From Bacteroidaceae bacterium (GTDB lineage Bacteria > Bacteroidota > Bacteroidia > Bacteroidales > Bacteroidaceae): a DNA stretch of 64,000 nucleotides. Made by a program: the position numbers and the translations under genes. The stretch spans positions 41,757 through 105,756 of the forward strand of contig JAKSLJ010000008.1 of the NCBI GenBank assembly GCA_024401275.1. Reading direction: 5' to 3'. The notes under the pieces were generated by a model, which saw only the letters and a list, made by a program, of their open reading frames with translations, had not been told where the DNA came from and ran no database searches. This document shows, piece after piece, positions 1 to 7,428 of the stretch; position 1 is the stretch's first letter, and each line of letters begins with the position of its first letter.

Positions 1-1850
1 ACTACATCGCTCTCGGTTACGAGCTCTTCACATATAATAATGGTGTACACAACAATGTGCTCAACATCAAGGACGACGTAAACATTGACCTTGGCAAGCA
101 CAAGCTCCTCGTTGGTGCTTACTACGAGCATCAGATGGCTGACAACGCTTACATGCGTAACGGTACTGGCTATTATCGCTACAACTCAGTAAGCGACTTC
201 CTCAACGGCGCTGCTCCTGAAACAGTTTGTCTTACTTACGGTTATGGCGATGAGAAAAATCCTGCTGCTCGCGTAACATTCAACAAGGCAGCAGTTTACG
301 CTCAGGACAACTGGACAGTAAACGACAAGTTCAAGCTCAACCTTGGTATTCGTTTCGATGGGCTTTTCTTCGACAACAAGGACCTCATGACAAACAACGC
401 CATCCTTGACCTTGACTACAACGGTCGCCACATTGATACAGGCAAGTGGCCTTCTGCTGGTATTTCCATCTCTCCTCGTATCGGTTTCACATACGATGTT
501 CTCGGCGACAAGAGCCTTACTCTTCGTGGTGGTACAGGATTCTTCTCAGGACGTATTCCTCTCGTGTTCTTCACAAACATGCCAACAAACGGTGGTATGG
601 TGCAGTATCAGGCACAGCTCACTGCAAAGAAGAACGACCTCAGCAAGTTTGCTGGCGGCCTTATCAAGGAAGAAGGAAAGTCATATGCAGAATCTCTCAA
701 GAACTTCCTCGTTCAGAACTATGGAATGCCTGCGACAATCACTCCAGATCAGGGTTCTAAGCCATCTGCAGTAAACGGCGTAGATTCTAAGTTCAAGATG
801 CCACAGGTATGGAAGACTTCTCTCGCTCTTGACTATCAGTTCCCTACAAGCTTCCCTCTCATGGCTTCTGTAGAAGGAGTTTTCACAAAGACACTCAACG
901 ACGTTTGCATCTCTGACTGGAGCATCAATCCTGTAGGTGGCTATGCTCGTTTCAACGGCGCAGACAATCGTCCTATCTACCCAGATAATTTCCGTTCTGG
1001 CACAAAGGCTTTCGTTCTCGAGAACACAAACAAGGGTTACGGTTTCCAGGGCAACATCACTCTCAAATCTAATCCAACAAAGTGGCTTAGCCTTGAAGCT
1101 TCCTACACTCACACAGTTAAGAAGGAACTCACTTCTATGCCAGGTTCTGCTGCTGAATCAGCATTCACTTACGTTCCTACAGTGGAAGGTCCTAACAACA
1201 TCCGCCTCCACAACGCTCTCAATGTTACTCCAAACCGCTACTACGTAAAGGCAGCTGTTCATGACAAGAATGGCAATCACTTCAGCGCCCTCCTCGAAGG
1301 CTTCCAAGCTTCAGAGAGCTGCTCTTACATGATGCAGAACGACATGAATGGCGACGGTTACAACTACGATGCTGTTTACATCCCAACAGACGCTCAGGTT
1401 GCTAACGGCGAGTTCCGTTTCAAGACACAGGACGATGCTGACCGCTTCATGGCTTATGTTCACAACAGCGACTACCTAAAGGGCATTCAGGGCAAATATA
1501 CTGAAGCTTACTCCGTTTACAAGCCTTGGGTTCACCGTGTTGATGTTTCTTACAAGCACGACTTCAAGTTCAAGGTAGGTCCTACTGCTCACAAGTTCCA
1601 GCTCTCTGCTGATGTAAAGAACTTAATGAACCTCTTCAAGAGCTCATGGGGCGTAATGAAAGGCCTTGACGCTTCTCTCGGTTCTTCTGGTGCTGCTCGT
1701 ATCCTCAAGTACGAAGGTGTTGACAAGGAAGGTTACGCTACATTCTCAACTCCAAAGGCAGTTAGCGGCAAGACAGAGACATTCACTTTCAACCACGCAA
1801 TCTCTCAGTGCTGGTACATGTCTATCGGTATCAAGTATTTCTTTAACTAA
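1..1850 (+). CDS. TonB-dependent receptor, Oar-like (C-terminal part)
   Basis: The frame is open from the window edge (codons from base 3) to the TAA at 1848-1850, so the N-terminal signal, carboxypeptidase-like domain and plug lie outside. About 615 residues of outer-membrane beta-barrel are visible: alternating aromatic strands, the stretch RGGTGFFSGRIP followed by VFFTNMPTN, and an aromatic last strand ending GIKYFFN. This pattern is that of the large Oar/OmpA-like TonB-dependent receptors of Bacteroidetes, which import bulky substrates with TonB energy. The lipoprotein gene at 1872 follows after 21 bases and is probably co-transcribed, like a receptor with its surface partner. The substrate cannot be read from the barrel. 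The family call is firm, the subfamily less so. Confidence 0.85.
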   Translation, partial: YIALGYELFTYNNGVHNNVLNIKDDVNIDLGKHKLLVGAYYEHQMADNAYMRNGTGYYRYNSVSDFLNGAAPETVCLTYGYGDEKNPAARVTFNKAAVYAQDNWTVNDKFKLNLGIRFDGLFFDNKDLMTNNAILDLDYNGRHIDTGKWPSAGISISPRIGFTYDVLGDKSLTLRGGTGFFSGRIPLVFFTNMPTNGGMVQYQAQLTAKKNDLSKFAGGLIKEEGKSYAESLKNFLVQNYGMPATITPDQGSKPSAVNGVDSKFKMPQVWKTSLALDYQFPTSFPLMASVEGVFTKTLNDVCISDWSINPVGGYARFNGADNRPIYPDNFRSGTKAFVLENTNKGYGFQGNITLKSNPTKWLSLEASYTHTVKKELTSMPGSAAESAFTYVPTVEGPNNIRLHNALNVTPNRYYVKAAVHDKNGNHFSALLEGFQASESCSYMMQNDMNGDGYNYDAVYIPTDAQVANGEFRFKTQDDADRFMAYVHNSDYLKGIQGKYTEAYSVYKPWVHRVDVSYKHDFKFKVGPTAHKFQLSADVKNLMNLFKSSWGVMKGLDASLGSSGAARILKYEGVDKEGYATFSTPKAVSGKTETFTFNHAISQCWYMSIGIKYFFN

Positions 1851-1871
1851 TAATTAATAACTGATAAAATC

Positions 1872-3410
1872 ATGAAACTTAAAAATTTCTTTATTGCGAT
1901 ACTCGCTATAGTAGGTCTTACTTCAGTTATTAGCTGTAGTGAAGATTTTAAGCCAACATACCTCAATGGTTTGACTGTTTCTCAGTCATATGTGTCTCTC
2001 AACGACAAGGACACTTCTACTGTTAATATCACTGTCAATGCCAATGCCGACTGGTCAATCGAAATGGATGAAGCTACTGCTAAGTGGCTTAAGATATCTC
2101 CTATGAACGGCAGCGCTGGTTCTACGAATGTAGCTTTCTCTGCTGGAGCTTACGAAGGACGTGAGGCTACCGTTAAGATTGTTTGTGGCGATAAAACTCA
2201 GATCATCAACGTCATTCAGGGCAAGGCAACAGTGCAAACTGCCACTTGCGCAGAGGTGCTCAAACCCGCAACCCCAGATGGCAAGACATTTCAGTTAAAG
2301 GGTACTGTTACCCGTATTGCCAACACTACTTACGGCAACTGGTATCTTGACGATGGCACTGGCGAAGTTTACATCTATGGAACTCTCGACAAGAACGGTG
2401 GCGAAAAGAACTTCACTTCTCTCGGCATTGAGGTTGGCGACGAGGTAACTGTACAGGGCCCTAAGTCAACTTATGGCACTACTGTAGAACTCGTTAACGT
2501 AACTGTTGTGAAGATTACCAAGTCACTCATCAAGGTGGCTGCTATTGATCCTGAAAACGCAACATTCCCTAAGGAAGGCGGCGACATCACTGTTCAACTT
2601 GACTGCAAGGGTTATGGTGTTGGTGTAGAGGTTCCAGAGGATGCTCAGGATTGGCTTTCTATAAAGAAGGTTAACGGAAACTTCGTGACTTTCCACGCTA
2701 CAGCAAATGCTGGTGGCGCTCGCGAAACAACTGTTAGTTTCACAACTGCTGACGGCAGCAAAACTTACTCTGCTGATCAGGTTCTTATCCAGGAAGGTGC
2801 TGTTCAGGACGTAACTTGCACTCAGTTCAACACCCTTGAGGATGGTGCGGCAGAATATAAGGTTCACGGCGTCATCACTTCTATCGCTAGCGATCTATAC
2901 GGAAATGTTTACATCAACGATGGTACAGGTGAGGTTTACGTTTACGGTATCCTTGATGCAGAAGGCAACGCAAAGAACTTCGCTTCTCTCGGCCTTAAGG
3001 TTGGCGACGAGGTTACTCTCCAAAGTGTTAAGACATCTTACAAGGGTGCTCCTCAGATGAAGAACGCAGTTGTTGTTTCTTCAATTGCTCACGAAACAAA
3101 GAGAGCTGCTGAGCTCAAGGCTCTTCCAGACGACACTAAGACTTACTACTATGTCAAGGGAGTTGTTTGCCACGCAGAGGAAGAAGGCACTAAGTTCGAC
3201 CTTGACACTTATGGTAACTTCGGCCTTAAGGACGAAACTGGCACTATCTATGTTTACGGCGTTGCAGACGCTCTTGACGGTGCAACAAAGAACTTCAAGG
3301 CAACTGGCGTTCAGGAAGGTGACATCATCACTATCCTCGCTTACAAGACTTCTTACAAGGGCACTAACGAACTCGTTGGTAAGTTCATCAAGAAGGAGTC
3401 AGCAAAATAA
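1872..3410 (+). CDS. Surface lipoprotein with BACON and OB-like repeats
   Basis: The protein has 512 aa. It starts with a lipoprotein signal (lipobox SVISC, Cys22), so it is anchored in a membrane, probably the outer one. A BACON-like domain (about 35-115) is followed by an OB-like domain (about 120-215, WYLDDGTGEVYIYG), a second BACON-like domain (about 218-310), and two more OB-like repeats (about 312-405, VYINDGTGEVYVYG; and about 410-505, FGLKDETGTIYVYG). The three OB-like units share the pattern GxVxxI...DGTGEVY.YG....LGI.VGD.VT and must come from internal duplication. BACON domains are common on Bacteroidetes surface proteins that bind glycans or mucin. The OB-like units resemble those often found near secreted nucleases. 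It probably works with the receptor upstream. The ligand is unknown. Confidence 0.75.
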   Translation: MKLKNFFIAILAIVGLTSVISCSEDFKPTYLNGLTVSQSYVSLNDKDTSTVNITVNANADWSIEMDEATAKWLKISPMNGSAGSTNVAFSAGAYEGREATVKIVCGDKTQIINVIQGKATVQTATCAEVLKPATPDGKTFQLKGTVTRIANTTYGNWYLDDGTGEVYIYGTLDKNGGEKNFTSLGIEVGDEVTVQGPKSTYGTTVELVNVTVVKITKSLIKVAAIDPENATFPKEGGDITVQLDCKGYGVGVEVPEDAQDWLSIKKVNGNFVTFHATANAGGARETTVSFTTADGSKTYSADQVLIQEGAVQDVTCTQFNTLEDGAAEYKVHGVITSIASDLYGNVYINDGTGEVYVYGILDAEGNAKNFASLGLKVGDEVTLQSVKTSYKGAPQMKNAVVVSSIAHETKRAAELKALPDDTKTYYYVKGVVCHAEEEGTKFDLDTYGNFGLKDETGTIYVYGVADALDGATKNFKATGVQEGDIITILAYKTSYKGTNELVGKFIKKESAK

Positions 3411-3433
3411 CGAAATTCTCTCTCTTCAAAATA

Positions 3434-3471
3434 AAAGATGCAGGTTCGGAATGAATCTGCATCTTTTTTAT
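3434..3471 (+). terminator. Intrinsic terminator after the lipoprotein gene
   Basis: AAAGATGCAG pairs with CTGCATCTTT around a 13-base loop and is followed by T residues. It lies 24 bases after the stop codon and, being nearly symmetric, may also stop transcripts of the convergent udk gene at 3513. Confidence 0.85.
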
Positions 3472-3512
3472 TGCTAAATGAAAGCTTTACTTTCTATTGT
3501 ATGTTGAAAACT

Positions 3513-4127
3513 TTACTTTTCCTCCACAAGCCTCTTGATATACTGGCAAATCATATTTATTCCTTTAGCATTGTCGCCGCCATTCGGAATTATCACATCC
3601 GCATATTTCTTTGAAGGCTCAATAAACTGCTCGTGCATTGGCTTCAGCACTTCAAGATAGCGATCGATAACCATGCTTACAGTTCGTCCACGGTCAACAG
3701 TATCACGAAGAATGTTTCGGATAAGACGTTCATCGGCATCAGTATCAACGAATATCTTCAAATCCATCATATCGCGAATTTCCGGCTGAGTCAGTGTCAT
3801 AATGCCTTCAATTATCATCACTTTATGAGGTTCTACATGAACAGTTTCCGGCAAGCGATTGGAAATGATGTAACTATATGTAGGTTGCTCTATCGCCTGA
3901 CCTTTCTTCAACATTTCAATCTGCTCAAGAAGAAGTTTCCAGTCAAAAGCATCAGGATGGTCAAAGTTTATCTGCTTACGCTCTTCTGGCGTAAGTTCTG
4001 ATGTGTCATTATAGTAAGAGTCAAGCGGAACGACTGCCACATAATTCTTTGGCAACGCTTCTACGATCTTCTTTACAACAGTTGTCTTTCCAGAGCCAGT
4101 TCCACCAGCAATACCTATTATTGTCAT
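3513..4127 (-). CDS. udk: Uridine kinase
   Basis: The protein has 204 aa, the usual size for bacterial uridine/cytidine kinases. It phosphorylates uridine and cytidine to UMP and CMP with ATP or GTP in pyrimidine salvage. The Walker A motif GGTGSGKTT is at residues 8-16. VPLDSYYND follows, typical of the nucleoside-binding region, then the substrate-binding NFDHPDAFDW and the LID-like Arg-rich part RLIRNILRDTVDRGR. The gene lies 54 bases downstream of the secreted nuclease gene on the same strand, with no clear promoter between, so co-transcription is plausible. That would link breakdown of extracellular nucleic acid to salvage. Confidence 0.92.
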   Translation of the reverse strand: MTIIGIAGGTGSGKTTVVKKIVEALPKNYVAVVPLDSYYNDTSELTPEERKQINFDHPDAFDWKLLLEQIEMLKKGQAIEQPTYSYIISNRLPETVHVEPHKVMIIEGIMTLTQPEIRDMMDLKIFVDTDADERLIRNILRDTVDRGRTVSMVIDRYLEVLKPMHEQFIEPSKKYADVIIPNGGDNAKGINMICQYIKRLVEEK

Positions 4128-4181
4128 ATTGTATGAATTGCTACTGCTTTAACGCAGCAAAATTGTACATTGTAAATGTAA

Positions 4182-5219
4182 TTACTTCATCTTCTTTGCA
4201 AGGTACATCACTACAGGGAGGTGGTCAGAATATCCGTTAAGCCAAGAGCCACCTGCGTGAGTACGCTTTGGATTTCCCTTATATTTTCCTTCTGAGGTAA
4301 TCAGATATGGGCGTTTGAAGATGTGGCTTGAATGATACTTGAGAGTTGAGAAATCCTTCTTTCCATGCTGGTTGAGAAGATTTTGGCTTATAACAATCTG
4401 GTCAAAAAGGTTCCAAGAACCGTCCCAGGCAAGCGTACCTTCGCCTTTCTTCACAAGCGTGTTATACCAAGGATTATACATATCGCCCTTCTCCACATCG
4501 TCAATCTCTGACTTGCAACCAAGATACTTCATCATAGATTCGTTGCTTGGATCGTCATTCATGTCTCCCATGATGAAGAGCTTTATCTTTTTGTTCTCCT
4601 TTTGGATTTTGTCTCTAAGCTCGTGCACCTGGCGACCGCCTTCATTCCTGTAAAAAGCAGACGCTCCACGAGAAGGCCAGTGGCATACGATAACGCAAAT
4701 CTCTTCACCAGCCATCTTTCCTTTTACGGTCAAGAATCCGCGTGTTTGACGACCTTGATCTTCCGGCTTTGTATAGACATAAGGGAAAAGTTCCACTGAT
4801 TCTACTGTGAAATATTTCGGATTGTAAAGAAAAGCACAATCCACACCACGCTTATCCGGGCCTTCAATATGGCAGAACTGCATGTTTCTTGCCTTCAGAG
4901 GCGGCTGATTAACGAGATCTGACAGCGCATGAGCATTCTCAACTTCGGAAACACCGATGAAAGCACAGCCTTCAGGGCTTCTGTCCGTTCCCATGTCGGC
5001 AAGGGCTTGCGCCATGTTCTTCAGTTTACTTTCGTACTTCTGCTGTGTCCATCCGTAAGAACCGTCGGGAAGAAATTCGTAGTCGTTCTTTCCTTCATCA
5101 TGCTGAGTATCGAAGAGGTTCTCAAGATTATAGAAACCGACTGCAAAACCCGCATACTGCGCATTGACAGCAAGAGAAACAAGAAGAACAAGTGCTGATA
5201 TAAATGACTTTCTAATCAT
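4182..5219 (-). CDS. Secreted endonuclease/exonuclease/phosphatase family protein
   Basis: I place the start at the ATG at 5219 (345 aa), not at the codon 30 bases further upstream. From there the protein opens with a clean signal peptide (MIRKSFISALVLLVSLAVNA), and the promoter -7 box at 5254-5261 would start RNA near the upstream codon. EEP-fold motifs are all present: FYNLENLFD, GVSEVENA, CHWPSRGAS, MGDMNDDPSN, WNLFDQI and the C-terminal YSDHLPVVM, giving the metal-binding Asn/Glu/Asp and catalytic His residues. The family includes DNases, RNases and phosphodiesterases acting on phosphate esters. Export suggests extracellular or periplasmic nucleic acid as substrate, but this is inferred. 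Confidence 0.85.
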   Translation of the reverse strand: MIRKSFISALVLLVSLAVNAQYAGFAVGFYNLENLFDTQHDEGKNDYEFLPDGSYGWTQQKYESKLKNMAQALADMGTDRSPEGCAFIGVSEVENAHALSDLVNQPPLKARNMQFCHIEGPDKRGVDCAFLYNPKYFTVESVELFPYVYTKPEDQGRQTRGFLTVKGKMAGEEICVIVCHWPSRGASAFYRNEGGRQVHELRDKIQKENKKIKLFIMGDMNDDPSNESMMKYLGCKSEIDDVEKGDMYNPWYNTLVKKGEGTLAWDGSWNLFDQIVISQNLLNQHGKKDFSTLKYHSSHIFKRPYLITSEGKYKGNPKRTHAGGSWLNGYSDHLPVVMYLAKKMK

Positions 5220-5253
5220 GGTAGTATAATCTAATACATAGTTTTTCAAAGTG

Positions 5254-5283
5254 CAAAATTACACATTATTATTGAAATACAAA
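5254..5283 (-). promoter_or_regulatory. Bacteroidetes-type promoter for the EEP nuclease
   Basis: On the minus strand TAATTTTG (5261-5254) matches the -7 consensus TAnnTTTG, with TTTG at 5283-5280 as -33 and an 18-base spacer. It supports the start codon chosen at 5219. Confidence 0.65.
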
Positions 5284-5356
5284 ATTTTTTCAAAACTAAT
5301 ATCTATTTATCTCTAATTTCTTCACAAAAACGGCCTTCATTTTTGCTTTTTATTGC

Positions 5357-5364
5357 TAACTTTG
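5357..5364 (+). promoter_or_regulatory. -7 element upstream of the glucokinase gene
   Basis: TAACTTTG fits the Bacteroidetes -7 consensus and lies 47 bases before the start codon at 5412. A good -33 box is not visible. Confidence 0.55.
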
Positions 5365-5411
5365 CTGTGTCTAATAACTAAAATAACACTAAACAAACAA
5401 AAACAAAAATC

Positions 5412-6356
5412 ATGAAATTAGGACTTGATATAGGTGGAACAAACTCCGTATTCGGAGTTGTTGACGATAACGGCAAAGTACTTACCACAGGTGCACTCAA
5501 AACTGCTGCTTATGCCACAGTTGAAGAATTCGTTGCTGATGCCAAGGTGTTGGTAGAGAAGCTTGGTGCGGAAGTAGGCGGCAAAGAGAACATCACTGGC
5601 TTCGGAATTGCAGCACCTAACGCAAACCATTATACAGGCGAAATCTGGACAGCTCCAAATGTTCGTTGGGCACATGAGGGCAAAACTCCACTCGCAGCAC
5701 TCCTTCAGGAAGCTACTGGCATTCCTTGCTCTATCACAAACGACGCTAACGCAGCTGCTCTCGGTGAGAAGAAATACGGCGCAGGCAAGGAATTCAAGGA
5801 TTTCATTGAAATCACTCTTGGAACAGGCCTCGGCTCTGGTATCATCGTAAACAACGATCTTCTCTACGGAAAGAACGGCTTTGCTGGTGAACTTGGCCAT
5901 GTCTATCGCGAGGAAGCTAAGGACAGAGTTTGCGGATGTGGCAGAAAAGGTTGCCTTGAAACCATCTGCTCTGCTACAGGCGTTGCAAAGACAGCAAGAA
6001 AGATGCTTGCCGAAAGCGATGAACCGTCTCTCCTTCGCGACATCAAGCCAGAAGACATCACTTCTTACGATGTTTCTGTAGCTGCAGAAAAAGGCGACAA
6101 GATTGCAAATGCTGTTTATGAGTTCACTGGTACTGTTCTCGGAAAGGCTTGTGCTGACTTCGCCACTTTCCTCTCTCCAGAAGCATTCATCTTCTTCGGA
6201 GGTATGGCAAAATCAGGCGACTTGCTCATGAAGCCGCTCGTTAAGGCATACAAGGAGAACTCGCTCTCACTCTTCAGAGACAGCGTACAGTTCCTCACAA
6301 GCACCGTTGAAGGCAGCAATGCAGCTGTTATCGGCGCAGCAGCTGTTGCACCATAA
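5412..6356 (+). CDS. glcK: ROK-family glucokinase
   Basis: The protein has 314 aa. It is cytoplasmic and phosphorylates glucose to glucose-6-phosphate with ATP, feeding glycolysis. The ATP-binding phosphate-1 motif LDIGGTNSVFGVVD is at residues 4-17. ITNDANAAALGE contains the catalytic Asp, and EITLGTGLGSGI is the phosphate-2 loop. The zinc site HVYREEAKDRVCGCGRKGC has the CxCxxxxC pattern that defines the ROK (repressor, ORF, kinase) family. There is no N-terminal helix-turn-helix, so this is an enzyme and not a ROK repressor. Other hexoses as substrates cannot be excluded from sequence. The fmt gene follows after a spacer holding a dispersed repeat. Confidence 0.9.
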   Translation: MKLGLDIGGTNSVFGVVDDNGKVLTTGALKTAAYATVEEFVADAKVLVEKLGAEVGGKENITGFGIAAPNANHYTGEIWTAPNVRWAHEGKTPLAALLQEATGIPCSITNDANAAALGEKKYGAGKEFKDFIEITLGTGLGSGIIVNNDLLYGKNGFAGELGHVYREEAKDRVCGCGRKGCLETICSATGVAKTARKMLAESDEPSLLRDIKPEDITSYDVSVAAEKGDKIANAVYEFTGTVLGKACADFATFLSPEAFIFFGGMAKSGDLLMKPLVKAYKENSLSLFRDSVQFLTSTVEGSNAAVIGAAAVAP

Positions 6357-6360
6357 AAAT

Positions 6361-6429
6361 GTAAATTGAAAATTGAAAATTGGCTGGCGCGCAGCACTTT
6401 TCATTTTTAATTTTTCACTTTTAATTAAT
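6361..6429 (+). repeat. AT-rich inverted repeat with GCGCAGC core, copy 1
   Basis: Repeated units of GAAAATT run into GCTGGCGCGCAGC and then into a run of TTTTCATTTTTAATTTTTCAC type, so the two AT-rich arms can pair around the GC-rich core. It fills the whole gap between glcK and fmt. Related copies lie at 42850-42911 and 47318-47380. Confidence 0.7.
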
Positions 6430-7407
6430 ATGACAAAAGAATCTCTTAGAATAATTTTCATGGGCACTCCAGAGTTCGCAGTTGGCACTCTGGAGCGTCT
6501 TGTTAAAGACAATTTCAACGTCGTTGCCGTAGTAACGCAACCAGACAAACCCGTTGGAAGACATCAAGACACTCTTCAGCCACCAGCAGTAAAAGTATTT
6601 GCTCAGGAACATAACATTCCCGTATTGCAGCCGGTGAAGATGAAAGACGAAGCTTTCGTGGAAGAACTCCGCAGCTATGACGCAGACATCTTTGTTGTCG
6701 TTGCCTTCCGAATGCTGCCGGAAGTTGTCTGGTCAATGCCACGCTTCGGTACGTTCAATGTCCACGCTGCCCTTCTTCCGCAGTATCGCGGTGCAGCACC
6801 TATCAACTGGGCAATCATAAACGGAGAAAAGCAGACAGGCGTTACCACTTTCTTCCTTGATCACGACATTGATACGGGCAGAATAATAATGAAGAAGACA
6901 TTCGAGATTGCCGACGATTTCAATGTGGAGAATGTCTATGACGGCTTGATGCTTCTCGGAGCAGACATTGCGGTGGAAACTTTGCAGAAAGTTATTGAAA
7001 CAGAAGGTAACATCGACACCATAGCACAGGAAGACACCGTCAGCGAAGAAGAGCTCAACAACTTGAAGCCAGCTCCGAAAATCTTCCGCGAAACTTGCGA
7101 GATTAATTGGCAACAACCTTGCAAGAACATCTACGATTTCATCCGTGGCCTCTCCCCTATCCCAGGCTCTTGGACAACTCTCGTGCAAGGCGAGAAGCGA
7201 ACTGTGCTGAAAATCTATCGTGCTAGCAAGACAGAAAAATCTTCTGCCGATTACGCTCCAGGCACAATACTTATAGAGAACAAGCAGCTTCTCGTTGCCA
7301 CTTCCGACTATTTCCTTGAACTCAATACACTCCAACTTCAGGGCAAGAAACGCACCGAAGCCAAGGATTTCCTTAACGGTTTCCGTCAGGATGGCATCTT
7401 AGCTTAA
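6430..7407 (+). CDS. fmt: Methionyl-tRNA formyltransferase
   Basis: The protein has 325 aa from the ATG at 6430. A longer frame beginning at 6373 would read through the dispersed repeat and add a non-homologous tail, so I reject that start. The enzyme formylates Met-tRNAfMet with 10-formyl-THF, making the initiator for translation. Visible motifs are the N-terminal IIFMGTPEFAVGTLE, the formyl-folate region FNVHAALLPQYRGAAPINWAI with the catalytic Asn/His, and DHDIDTGRII. The C-terminal OB-like tRNA-binding domain (about 205-325) is present. The length matches the family. It is followed after 21 bases by the PAP2 gene. Confidence 0.95.
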   Translation: MTKESLRIIFMGTPEFAVGTLERLVKDNFNVVAVVTQPDKPVGRHQDTLQPPAVKVFAQEHNIPVLQPVKMKDEAFVEELRSYDADIFVVVAFRMLPEVVWSMPRFGTFNVHAALLPQYRGAAPINWAIINGEKQTGVTTFFLDHDIDTGRIIMKKTFEIADDFNVENVYDGLMLLGADIAVETLQKVIETEGNIDTIAQEDTVSEEELNNLKPAPKIFRETCEINWQQPCKNIYDFIRGLSPIPGSWTTLVQGEKRTVLKIYRASKTEKSSADYAPGTILIENKQLLVATSDYFLELNTLQLQGKKRTEAKDFLNGFRQDGILA

Positions 7408-7428
7408 ACATTTTCACTTATAACAAAT

